Source: Spirochaetota bacterium
Lineage (GTDB): Bacteria; Spirochaetota; UBA4802; UB4802
Reading direction: 5' to 3'
Assembly (NCBI GenBank): GCA_040756435.1
Contig: JBFLZD010000016.1
Span: forward strand, 1 to 62,567
Length of the DNA: 62,567 nucleotides
The notes beneath the pieces were generated by a model that saw only the letters and a program-made list of their open reading frames with translations, made no database searches and was not told the DNA's origin. The position numbers and the translations under genes are program-made. Shown one piece after another: positions 9,902-17,922 of the stretch. Numbering within the stretch: position 1 is the first letter of the stretch; every line of letters starts with the position of its first letter.

Positions 9902-10180
9902 AAGAACCTCCTACTGAGATGTAATAATTAAATAAAAATTTGCATACTCCTGCATAAATATACAACATAATCCAATGATGAAATAACAAATTAAATTGTC
10001 AATATTTATTATTAAAAATCAGGGATTAATTTAATATTTTAAGTATATAAAATTTAGTTTATTTTATTTAAAATATACATATAATGTAATATGTTATTAC
10101 TTCATTTCCCGGTAGCTGTATAGATAATTAATTTTTATGGCTTTAATTTATATAATTTTTTGCAAGCCATGCATCCCGTC

Positions 10181-10434
10181 AGTCATTGCGAGAGAAGCGA
10201 AGAAATCCCGGTGCGATGATAAAGAGAGATTGCTTCGTCGCTGGCGCTTCTTGCAATGACGCAAGGGTAAATGTCATTGCGAACGAAGTGAAGCAATCTC
10301 AGGATATGGAGAAGGATTGCCACGACACTACGTGCCTCGCAATGACGTAAGGGTAAATGTCATTGCGAACGAAGTGAAGCAATCCCAGGATGCAGAAGAT
10401 GGATTGCCACGGCACTACGTGCTTCGCAATGACT
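10181..10434. repeat. Three tandem TCATTGCGA-type palindromic repeats
   Basis: Three successive units of roughly 75-80 bases each start with GTCATTGCGA and end with CGCAATGAC, with GAAGCAATC or GGATTGCCAC in between. The last two are separated by ATGTCATTGCGAACGAAGTG. They are members of the dispersed family that also occurs near 17.5, 34.8, 45.1, 47.8, 53.0 and 55.7 kb. Units are imperfect inverted repeats and carry no gene. Upstream, 9902-10180 is AT-rich and shows nothing else. Confidence 0.85.
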
Positions 10435-10515
10435 AGGAAATTTTAAAGGAGCAGTTAAATGGTGCACTTCTAACGTGAGCTTTCAAAAACAGATTACAGT
10501 AGAAAAAATTTTCTG

Positions 10516-10544
10516 TTGACAATAAAAGTGTGAATTTCTATAGG
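10516..10544 (+). promoter_or_regulatory. Sigma70-type promoter of the tRNA pair
   Basis: A perfect -35 TTGACA is followed 17 bases later by TATAGG. An alternative -10 (TATACT at 10553-10558, preceded by TG) lies slightly downstream. The tRNA-Cys gene begins about 30 bases after the first -10. Confidence 0.6.
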
Positions 10545-10574
10545 TGATTGTGTATACTATGTAATATGAAAAGC

Positions 10575-10647
10575 GGCGCCGTACCCAAGTGGCTAAGGGA
10601 GAGGTCTGCAAAACCTTTATTCAGCGGTTCGAATCCGCTCGGCGCCT
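10575..10647 (+). tRNA. tRNA-Cys: tRNA-Cys (GCA)
   Basis: The acceptor stem GGCGCCG pairs with CGGCGCC at the 3' end. The anticodon loop TCTGCAAAA gives anticodon GCA, and the T-arm is GCGGTTCGAATCCGC. The 3' CCA is not encoded, so it must be added after transcription. It is four bases from the next tRNA, so the pair is co-transcribed. Confidence 0.95.
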
Positions 10648-10651
10648 ATAG

Positions 10652-10737
10652 GCCCAAGTGGTGGAACAGGTAGACACAAGGGACTTAAAATCCCTTGGAC
10701 TTACAAGTCCGTGCCGGTTCAAGTCCGGCCTTGGGCA
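10652..10737 (+). tRNA. tRNA-Leu: tRNA-Leu (TAA)
   Basis: A class II tRNA with a long variable arm. The acceptor GCCCAAG pairs with CTTGGGC, the anticodon loop CTTAAAA gives TAA, and the T-arm is GCCGGTTCAAGTCCGGC. CCA is not encoded. A GGCGATAGT motif copy (on the minus strand) follows 19 bases downstream, then a T-rich stretch. Confidence 0.95.
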
Positions 10738-11365
10738 CATTGTTTATTCCCGGTAACTATCGCCCCGCATTTTTTTGTACCAGAACATACATACAAAAAG
10801 GTACAATTATTATATCCAGTAGCACATGAAAAAAGCTAAAAGGGTTAGTGTGTTGTAAGGGTTATTCGCTGATACAACATCATAGTAAACCTCACATATT
10901 TTATTAGATGATCTGTTTTTTTTAAATTGTAGTTGCATAGTCATGAATTTTCAATCATTATTCCAAAAATTACTTTTTAATGGTTTGGTACTTATAACCG
11001 GTCCCCGTGATATACTTCTGACTGTGAATATTGCTTAAGCTGATGAATATGACATAATAACGCAATTTCTTTATCAGAATTCCTTGCAATTGCATTGTCC
11101 TCAAAAGTATATTTGTAAAATGATTTTACAGGGAATGATGATTGCGCAAAAATGTAATTGTATACGTGAATAATGAAATATTGTGGAACGGTATGGTAGT
11201 ATATGGGGTCTAAAAAAAGCTACGGTGGAATTTTATTATGGCATTTTCGTTATAGTGTATACGGTTTTATAGTGCGTGGATTTCTATTACAGGGTGAAGA
11301 TGCAGTTATGTCAAAGCAATAAAAAAGCAAGTAAGTTTTTTAAAGCACCACAAAGGAATGTATAT
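10738..11365. other. Intergenic region between tRNA-Leu and the export operon
   Basis: No gene is supported here. It holds one copy of the window-wide motif (ACTATCGCC at 10756-10764, preceded by CCGGTA) followed by a T7 run at 10771-10777 that could end tRNA transcription, and otherwise AT-rich sequence. The promoter of the export operon should lie in its last 150 bases, but I cannot single out a convincing -35/-10 pair. Confidence 0.5.
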
Positions 11366-12130
11366 ATGAAACGAACATATATTTTGATTTCAGCAACTGT
11401 TATACTCATTTTGAGTGTACTGGGTGGTTTTATAATCTGTTCGCGAAATGGGAAAACAGTAAAGCCAAAAACTGGACCAGTTGTAGAAGCTGTGTATGCA
11501 TTGGGGATAGTAACTCCGTATAAAGAGTATAGCCTGCGAGTGGGGATGAGCACTAAAATTGAACGCCTCTTTGTGTGGGAAGGTGATACCGTGAGTGCAG
11601 GTAGCCCCCTGGTGCAACTTGATGGCGGTATTGTACTGCGATCCCCATTTACAGGAACTATCGCCAAACTGAACCGTAAAGAAAATGAGATAGTTACCGC
11701 ACAGGAATCCATTATGACTATTGTTGACCCGCATAAAATGTATGTGCGCCTTTCACTTGACCAGGAATCCATCATCAATGTCAGGAAAAAGCAAAAGACG
11801 CAGGTAAGTTTTGAAAATTTGCGTAGCACGATAATTACCGGGTATGTAAGCCGTATTTACCCTTCGGATGGCGAATTTGTGGTGACTGTTGATGTGGACA
11901 GTTTCCCGGAAGGGGTGCTTCCGTATATGACCTGTGATGTGGCAATAGTAGTGAGGGAAAAAGAAAATGCACTGTTTGTGCCGGAAAATGCGGTTAAAGC
12001 TAACATGGTGCGTATACTAAGAGATGGGAAGGAATATACAGTAAAGGTTACAACGCGGAAATGTAAAGATGGCTGGCTTGAGGTACTTGAAGGTGATGTA
12101 AAGCCTGAAGATATCATTGTTATACGGTAA
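11366..12130 (+). CDS. Periplasmic adaptor (membrane fusion protein) of an ABC export system
   Basis: HlyD/MacA-family adaptor that links an inner-membrane transporter to a TolC-type channel. One N-terminal membrane helix (YILISATVILILSVLGGFII) is followed by a short lipoyl/barrel-sandwich half-motif (IERLFVWEGDTVSAGSPLVQL and VLRSPFTGTIAKL, around residues 65-105) and beta-barrel parts. At 254 residues it is shorter than MacA because the helical hairpin is nearly absent. I place the start at the ATG preceded by AAAGGA eight bases upstream; the frame is open further upstream but without a good start. The permease begins eight bases after its stop. Operon context supports the role strongly; the substrate is unknown. 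Confidence 0.82.
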   Translation: MKRTYILISATVILILSVLGGFIICSRNGKTVKPKTGPVVEAVYALGIVTPYKEYSLRVGMSTKIERLFVWEGDTVSAGSPLVQLDGGIVLRSPFTGTIAKLNRKENEIVTAQESIMTIVDPHKMYVRLSLDQESIINVRKKQKTQVSFENLRSTIITGYVSRIYPSDGEFVVTVDVDSFPEGVLPYMTCDVAIVVREKENALFVPENAVKANMVRILRDGKEYTVKVTTRKCKDGWLEVLEGDVKPEDIIVIR

Positions 12131-12138
12131 ATAATGCC

Positions 12139-13365
12139 ATGTTTGAATTAGCCATAAAATATATTTTTTCCCGAAAACTGCAATCATTGCTCATGCTCAT
12201 TGGTGTAGCGTTTGGATGTGGTGGGTATATTGTGTTTACGTCCATACAGACAGGCTTTCAGAATTTTTTAAAAGAGCGATTGATAGAAAATAACGGACAT
12301 ATAACCATACGTAGCAGGGAAGATTACATTACGCCTGAGTCGTTAGAAGGAGTATTTTTTAAAGGCAAATATATCTTCTGGATTGCAGAGCCCTCAGGGA
12401 AGCGTTCCCATGATTATCTTCAGAGCGCATGGTACTGGCAAAAGCGCCTGGAAAAGCTTCCCTACGTTGTGGCAAACACACGGCGTATAGAAGCAACCAC
12501 CACGTGTAGTCGGGGCTCGTTTTCACGTTCTGTTTCTTTGCGCGGGATAGATCCTGTTAATGAGCCAAAGGTAACCAATATAACAGAAGATATACTAGAA
12601 GGCAAATTGCAAATGCTTTCAAGTGGCAATAACATGGTCATTGTGGGGGTTGAGCTTTTAAAGTTTTTAGGTGCAAAAGTAAATGATACTATTAATATCA
12701 TTAATCCCAATGGACATGTGTATCCTGTAAAGGTAGTGGGAATCTATTCGTCAGGTGACAGGCGCAACGATGAATCATTGATTTTAGGTTCCATTACCAC
12801 AGTACAGAATATTTTAGAAAGCCCAGGTAAAATCACAAAGATAGTGGTTAAAACGATTGATGCCAACAAAGCAGCGTTATTTGCTCAGGAGCTATCGCAC
12901 TATAGTTATGATAAAGTGGAAAGCTGGGATCAGGTCAACGTCAATTTTTTAAGTATGACAAAGCAACAGTCGCTTATTCGCCAAATAACCATGTTCACTT
13001 TTATTCTGGTGGTTTCTTTTGGTATTTATAATGTGCTCAACATGATGGTGCATCAAAAACAGCGTGAAATAGCAATACTGAGATCTATTGGCTATACCAG
13101 TGGTGATACAGTGATTTTATTTTTATTGCAGGGAGCGCTTATCAGTGTGGTGGGTGGAATTATTGGGCTTATTATTGGGTATGCTGCCTGCAGTTATATC
13201 CAGACCATAAAATTACCCGGAAGGCCCATGATGGTGGCCTGGGATGTGGCAATCTATGTGTGGGGGTTTATGCTGGTAGTTACTTCTGCGCTTATTGCAA
13301 GCTTTTTACCGGCAAAGAATGCAGGCCGCCTATCGCCTATTGAGATTATCAGGAGAACCGAATAA
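12139..13365 (+). CDS. FtsX/MacB-family ABC transporter permease
   Basis: Inner-membrane permease of the type-VII ABC superfamily (MacB, LolCE, FtsX). The layout is one N-terminal membrane helix (SLLMLIGVAFGCGGYIVFTS), a large periplasmic domain of about 220 residues, then three C-terminal helices beginning around residue 280 (MFTFILVVSFGIYNVLNMMV). The cytosolic loop QREIAILRSIGYTSG that contacts the ATPase is present, as is the terminal PAKNAGRLSPIEIIR motif. Its stop overlaps the next start by one base (TAATG), so translation of the ATPase is coupled. Such proteins export lipoproteins, peptides or small molecules by a mechanotransmission mechanism; which applies here is not visible. Confidence 0.9.
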   Translation: MFELAIKYIFSRKLQSLLMLIGVAFGCGGYIVFTSIQTGFQNFLKERLIENNGHITIRSREDYITPESLEGVFFKGKYIFWIAEPSGKRSHDYLQSAWYWQKRLEKLPYVVANTRRIEATTTCSRGSFSRSVSLRGIDPVNEPKVTNITEDILEGKLQMLSSGNNMVIVGVELLKFLGAKVNDTINIINPNGHVYPVKVVGIYSSGDRRNDESLILGSITTVQNILESPGKITKIVVKTIDANKAALFAQELSHYSYDKVESWDQVNVNFLSMTKQQSLIRQITMFTFILVVSFGIYNVLNMMVHQKQREIAILRSIGYTSGDTVILFLLQGALISVVGGIIGLIIGYAACSYIQTIKLPGRPMMVAWDVAIYVWGFMLVVTSALIASFLPAKNAGRLSPIEIIRRTE

Positions 13366-14051
13366 TGCTGGCCATAGAAGCACATAATGTGGTGAAAAGA
13401 TTTGGTGATTTCACTGCATTGAAATCATTAACGCTGGCAATCAAAAAAGGCCAGTTTGTGGCTATCACTGGAAAATCAGGCTCGGGTAAATCAACATTGT
13501 TTTACTCATTAAGCGGACTTGATGTGATTGACAGCGGCAATGTAACGGTTCTTGGGAGCAATATTCACAGTTTGACTGAAGAAGAATTGCATGATTTCAG
13601 GAACACAAAAATGGGTTTTGTGTTTCAGTTTCATTATCTTGTTTCTGAGCTGACGGGACTTGAAAATATTTTATTGCCTGCTAAAAAGAAAAATCTGCAT
13701 AAGGAAAAATATGATTATGCTCTCTATCTTTTAGATTATTTTGCGATAGCTCATTGTAAAAACAAATTGCCGTCACAGATGTCCGGTGGTGAGAGGCAGC
13801 GTGTTGCTGTTGCCCGCTCGCTCATCATGAGTCCGGATATAATCTTTGCTGATGAGCCCACCGGCAACTTAGATTCAATCAACAGTGAGATAGTAATGAA
13901 TATATTCCGTGAGATAAATAAAAAGAACGGCACCACCATTATTTTAATTACACATGATGATGAGTACGCCCATCTGGCCGACAGAGAAATCCGTTTAAAA
14001 GATGGTGAGATTGAGTCGGACATATCTCATAATCGGAGGGGAAAATTATGA
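13365..14051 (+). CDS. ABC transporter ATP-binding protein, LolD/MacB type
   Basis: The 228-residue ATPase drives the preceding permease. Walker A is GKSGSGKST near residue 38, the Q-loop is FVFQFHYL, the signature MSGGERQR near residue 139, and Walker B IIFADEPTGNLDS near residue 160, with the switch histidine in LITHDD. The phrase DEPTGNLDS is diagnostic of the LolD/MacB/FtsE group. It is translationally coupled to the permease through a TAATG overlap. A 45-base gap with a strong AGGAGG site separates it from the next gene. Confidence 0.94.
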   Translation: MLAIEAHNVVKRFGDFTALKSLTLAIKKGQFVAITGKSGSGKSTLFYSLSGLDVIDSGNVTVLGSNIHSLTEEELHDFRNTKMGFVFQFHYLVSELTGLENILLPAKKKNLHKEKYDYALYLLDYFAIAHCKNKLPSQMSGGERQRVAVARSLIMSPDIIFADEPTGNLDSINSEIVMNIFREINKKNGTTIILITHDDEYAHLADREIRLKDGEIESDISHNRRGKL

Positions 14052-14096
14052 TGCGCGGTACACAAACGGTTTTTTGCACAATTTAGGAGGGAATTT

Positions 14097-14582
14097 ATGC
14101 AAAAACTATATTTTGATCATGGGAAAATTTTAGGGAAGGATGTGTATCAGGTTAAACTAATACCATATTTTCTTATATCTATTGTTTTAATTGCCTGTAA
14201 TGCTGAAAAGGAATATCAATACTATCTTGTAGTTGATTCATATTATACTAATTTTTATGGGTACTATTATATTAATGGGGAATATGAAGATTCCTTTGAG
14301 GGCAAGAAAGATTATACAGATGAGTATGGGAATAGCCATTATTACTATGAGAAAGGACTGGATGTGGAAGGTGATTCAATTACATCAATTAAGGTATATG
14401 CATATAAGGAAAATGAGGTGGCATCGGTGACTATATCCTTGTGGAAAGATAGTGTTGAATTAACATCGGTAACCAGTGGCTCGTATGAAGGATATAACGA
14501 CGATACAGGGAAATATTCTTTAACAGTGGGGCCACTGTATTATGAATTTTCTGAGGATGAAGATGATGAAGAAACTGAATAA
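14097..14582 (+). CDS. Predicted tyrosine-rich lipoprotein within the export operon
   Basis: I do not recognise this 161-residue protein. A hydrophobic segment PYFLISIVLIAC ending in a cysteine near residue 34 reads as a lipoprotein signal with lipobox LIAC, preceded by an unusually long polar n-region. The mature part is rich in tyrosine (YYTNFYGYYYINGEYED) and glycine-containing beta strands, and the last residues are acidic (EDEDDEET). The start is fixed by a near-perfect AGGAGGG six bases before ATG. It sits between the ATPase and the TolC homologue and overlaps the latter, so it is probably co-expressed. A role as export cargo or as an outer-membrane accessory is a guess from position. 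Confidence 0.65.
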   Translation: MQKLYFDHGKILGKDVYQVKLIPYFLISIVLIACNAEKEYQYYLVVDSYYTNFYGYYYINGEYEDSFEGKKDYTDEYGNSHYYYEKGLDVEGDSITSIKVYAYKENEVASVTISLWKDSVELTSVTSGSYEGYNDDTGKYSLTVGPLYYEFSEDEDDEETE

Positions 14583-16053
14583 TGTGTTGGAAGTAAACAA
14601 AACTGTGAAACAAACCATGATTTGTGTTTTGTATAGCATTTTTACCATACTATATTGTATTCATTTGTCTTCGTATCCCGTTTTTGCGCAGGAAAATGCT
14701 ACTGTCATTTCATACGAGCAGTTTATATCTACAATTACACAAAAATTACCTCAGATTAAAAATAATGTTCTTCAGGTGCAAAAGGCATACAATGAAGTTG
14801 AAAAAGCTAAAAGCATTGATGATACCAATCTCACTGCAAAGGGACAATATGCACGGCAGAAGATGTACACAACTGGTAAAAGCCTTTATGAACCTGATTA
14901 CAAACAATCGTATTATGGATATACGGGCATTGAGCAAACTTTATCTTCAACCGGAACACGCCTATCATTGGGTCTTGAGTATAATTCTTCATCCATAACG
15001 GGTAATCTCACAATACCACCACAGGCCTATACCGTTGACGAATACAGGCCTTCTATTACAGCCACTATCACACAACCTCTTTTAAAAAATGCATTTGGCA
15101 TAATTGACCGATATGGGAAAAATAGTGCAGCTATGAAATTAGAAATACAGAAGCTTCAACAGTTACAGGATGACCAATCTGTATTGAATTATTATAAAAA
15201 GCTTTATTTTAACTGGGTTTTGTATAAACTGGCGCTTGATATATGGCAGGAAAGTATTGCCAATGCAAGGTCGCTGGTGGATTCAGTACAACGTAAAGCT
15301 AAGGCGGGATTAGCAGAAAATGATGACGTACAGCGAGCAGTATCATCACTTTTAAGCTACCAGGCACAGTATAAACAATATGAAATTGCCTATAAATCTC
15401 TTTGTGATGAACTATCGCTTTACTTTGACAAATCCATTGTTCCGCACATTAATGATATGAATATCATGTTTGATTCTATAGTTTCAGCAGAATATATCGA
15501 AGTGCCGTTTGAACAAACGCGTTCATGGCTTATTGTAAAAAAGAACATGGATGTTATGCAGTATTCTATTAAAGTGGCTGATAATAGCACACTTCCACAA
15601 ATGAACTTGATTCTATCGGCATCACGGAAAAATTATAGTGATAGGCAGCGCGAAGCTTTGAGCAAGTTACCCGATACGGACTATTCAGTTGGGGTTGAAT
15701 TCAGTTATCCCCTGGGTAACCACGATGCAGATGCACAACTTAAAGACTATGAGCTATCGCTGAAAGAATTGGAGAACAATCTTTTAATTACACAGAATAG
15801 TTATTATAAGTCCTTGCGGTCAATTATACAATCTTTGAACGGCTATAAAGAGCTTATTGCAACGCATAACAAAAATTTACAGGCTCTGATTTCACAACGA
15901 CAGACTGAACAAAAGAAATATGAGCAGGCACGGCTTGATCTGCAGTATTTGATTAATACTGAAAACAGCATTGCAATGGAAAAGCTTACACTATTGCAAC
16001 TGAAGGTGGGTTTAGTTGGTTATTATATTGACTATAAAGACTTAACTGAATAA
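14563..16053 (+). CDS. TolC-family outer membrane efflux protein
   Basis: Outer-membrane channel component completing the export operon. After a signal peptide (ICVLYSIFTILYCIHLSSYPVFA) the protein shows two long alpha-helical, alanine/glutamine-rich repeats (around residues 190-290 and 370-470) alternating with amphipathic strands, the TolC/OEP pattern; QPLLKNAFGIIDRYGKN is the typical first barrel-to-helix entry. Mature length near 465 residues is normal. I favour the ATG at 14563 (MMKKLNNVLEV) because GAGG lies six bases upstream; this start is inside the preceding gene, giving a 20-base overlap and coupling. Sequence similarity inside this family is always low, so the call rests on architecture and operon. 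Confidence 0.85.
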   Translation: MMKKLNNVLEVNKTVKQTMICVLYSIFTILYCIHLSSYPVFAQENATVISYEQFISTITQKLPQIKNNVLQVQKAYNEVEKAKSIDDTNLTAKGQYARQKMYTTGKSLYEPDYKQSYYGYTGIEQTLSSTGTRLSLGLEYNSSSITGNLTIPPQAYTVDEYRPSITATITQPLLKNAFGIIDRYGKNSAAMKLEIQKLQQLQDDQSVLNYYKKLYFNWVLYKLALDIWQESIANARSLVDSVQRKAKAGLAENDDVQRAVSSLLSYQAQYKQYEIAYKSLCDELSLYFDKSIVPHINDMNIMFDSIVSAEYIEVPFEQTRSWLIVKKNMDVMQYSIKVADNSTLPQMNLILSASRKNYSDRQREALSKLPDTDYSVGVEFSYPLGNHDADAQLKDYELSLKELENNLLITQNSYYKSLRSIIQSLNGYKELIATHNKNLQALISQRQTEQKKYEQARLDLQYLINTENSIAMEKLTLLQLKVGLVGYYIDYKDLTE

Positions 16054-16126
16054 AATATATCGTAAAGAATTTCCTTTGCATGGTGTAATAAAAACTCTTT
16101 TAATTAATTTTTTGGGGAGTAGCTAT

Positions 16127-17008
16127 ATGTACAAAATAACATCCACTCAATTTTACAGCAACAATTGTAAATTAGATGCAAGACTGTATCTTCCTGATAG
16201 CGGTAAAAAAACACCTGTTATTGTTATGGCTCATGGCTTTGGCGCCCGTATGGATTGGGGTTTGCACCCATTTGCAGATGTCTTTGCACAGATGGGATGT
16301 GCTGTATTGATGTTTGATTATCGTGGGTTTGGAAACAGCCAAGGTACTATTCGTAAATTGGTGTATCATGTTCACCATATTGAGGATTATCATGCAGCTA
16401 TTGCATACGCCAGAACAATTCCCAGCATTGATAGCTCCAGGGTATTGTTGTGGGGTACATCATTCAGTGGAGGACATGTATTGACTGTAGCTTCACATGA
16501 TAGCTCTATAGCGGGGGTTATTGCTCAGGTTCCCTTTGTTGATGGTGTTGCAGCAGCTTTAAATTTACCTGTTAAAAATATATTGAGTGGTCTATGGTAT
16601 GGTAGTCTGGATGTAGTGCTGTCATTAGTTAAAGCAAAACCTATTACCATACCACTGGTGGCAACTCCTGATACCTTTGCCGCTATGAACACCCCTGAAT
16701 GTTATGATGGCTATATGAAACTGGTGCCACCCGAAGCAGCTGATGAAAATTGGTGTCCTGCACGGGTGTGCCTTACACTTCCCATGTACCGGCCTATTGC
16801 TGTAGCAAACAGGATACAATGTCAGGTATGTATTATTGGAGCACAGCTTGATTCACTTATACCCATCAAAGCAGTAGAAAAAACAGCAAAAAGAATTAAG
16901 CATGTTGATTTCCATACATTACCCTGTGGACACTTTGACCCGTATGATGGAGAGATGTTTGATAAAAACATACAGATTCAGAAGCAATTTTTACAAAAAG
17001 TATTGTAA
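16127..17008 (+). CDS. Alpha/beta hydrolase (DLH/peptidase S15-like)
   Basis: A 293-residue serine hydrolase of the alpha/beta fold. The oxyanion-hole strand is VIVMAHGFGARMDWGL (about residue 28), the nucleophile elbow GTSFSGG near residue 107, and the catalytic histidine lies in LPCGHFDPYDGE near the C-terminus, with an aspartate in GAQLDSLIPIKA. This pattern matches the uncharacterised hydrolase group related to X-Pro dipeptidyl-peptidases and acetylxylan esterases; the substrate cannot be read. A GGGGAG ribosome-binding site sets the start at the ATG before YKITSTQFYS. It follows the TolC gene by 73 bases on the same strand and may belong to its operon. Confidence 0.85.
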   Translation: MYKITSTQFYSNNCKLDARLYLPDSGKKTPVIVMAHGFGARMDWGLHPFADVFAQMGCAVLMFDYRGFGNSQGTIRKLVYHVHHIEDYHAAIAYARTIPSIDSSRVLLWGTSFSGGHVLTVASHDSSIAGVIAQVPFVDGVAAALNLPVKNILSGLWYGSLDVVLSLVKAKPITIPLVATPDTFAAMNTPECYDGYMKLVPPEAADENWCPARVCLTLPMYRPIAVANRIQCQVCIIGAQLDSLIPIKAVEKTAKRIKHVDFHTLPCGHFDPYDGEMFDKNIQIQKQFLQKVL

Positions 17009-17184
17009 CAGTATCAATACCTATCTTTAGTATATGCTTATTAACACTCAGTAACATAGGATAGCAAGTTTTATTGCATCAAGGTTACAGTAACTTTTTT
17101 AATACCAAATATTATGGTCTCATCTAAAAACTGCTTTTTTTCAAATATTATTAATATAAATAGAAAGTGGTTATTATCTCATTA

Positions 17185-17245
17185 TATTGTGCCCACAAGG
17201 GGACATCTGAAAAAGAAACTTTTATAAGTTCCCTTATTTTTGGTG
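17185..17245. repeat. 60-bp dispersed element, copy 1
   Basis: The sequence begins TATTGTGCCCACAAGGGGAC and ends AAGTTCCCTTATTTTTGGTG. A second copy lies at 35971-36030. Both contain the small palindrome CCCACAAGGG and a poly-A followed by an ACTTTTA/AGTTTTT block. The surrounding 17009-17423 has no gene that I can support. Confidence 0.55.
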
Positions 17246-17423
17246 TTTATGTAAGTAATAATTATTGGGATTACGATATATATGTTAATTAGAATATACT
17301 AAATAAAATTAAAAATTTGATAACATAGTAGCAATAAACACTTGACAATATATGTTGCTATACTATAATTATCTCCACTTTTTTTCATAATTTCAGTTAC
17401 CGTACAAAATTACATTATTATAA

Positions 17424-17649
17424 GGGTCCCCCAAAACAAACTGTGGGGTTCTCAATGACGCGGGTGCAAAGTCATTGAGAGCGTAGAACCTGCCCTGAGC
17501 TCGTCGAAGGGTGGCAATCTCAATGCCGCAGAAGACGAGATTGCCACGTGCCTGCGGCGCTCGCAACTATGGGATTGCTTCGTCACTTCGTTCCTTGCAA
17601 TGACAGTAGGGCAGAAGTCATTGCAAAGGGGTGTCTTTGGGAACACCCT
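17424..17649. mobile_element. MITE-like element with GGGTSTCCCAAAA termini
   Basis: The left end GGGTCCCCCAAAACAAAC is the near inverted complement of the right end TTTGGGAACACCC. Inside are TCATTGCGA-family palindromes (CAATCTCAATG, GGATTGCTTCGTCAC) and a TGAGCTCGTCGAAGGGTGG block. The same terminal sequence and interior recur at 34733-34900 and 55672-55874, with a compound copy near 47.65-48.06 kb. No transposase is encoded, so it would be non-autonomous. Confidence 0.6.
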
Positions 17650-17735
17650 ATTAATGTAGTACATAGTTAATTTTAAAATTATTGAAACGAATAATTTGAG
17701 TGAACTATGTTAGATAATCATTTAAGGAGGTTTGC

Positions 17736-17906
17736 ATGTTGGGATTAGGTGATGTATGGGTATTTATGGCTTACCTGTTGTGTATTATAAGTGCAATTCT
17801 TTGTGCTTTATATGGGTTTGTAAAATGGAATGATGATGAAGAGCCGTATACTGATGAGGCTAAACGATGGGCACAAGAAGAAGCCGAAATTGAAAAATCA
17901 TTATAA
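17736..17906 (+). CDS. Symporter small accessory protein
   Basis: A 56-residue membrane protein with one helix (VWVFMAYLLCIISAILCALYGFV) and an acidic cytosolic tail ending in EEAEIEKSL. Small proteins beginning MLGLGD and preceding a sodium:solute symporter are a known arrangement, and here the symporter starts 17 bases downstream. The ribosome-binding site AAGGAGG is excellent. It probably stabilises or completes the transporter; its precise function is not established. Confidence 0.85.
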   Translation: MLGLGDVWVFMAYLLCIISAILCALYGFVKWNDDEEPYTDEAKRWAQEEAEIEKSL

Positions 17907-17922
17907 CATGGTGAGGTGAGCT

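Noticed and set aside
10756-10780. Terminator hairpin after the tRNA-Leu
   Set aside because: There is a T-run, but the bases before it (the motif copy) do not form a stable stem.
17452-17664. Minus-strand frame containing VIARNEVTKQSHSCERRRHV
   Set aside because: Same reason: it is the translated MITE interior, and the same peptide appears at other copies.
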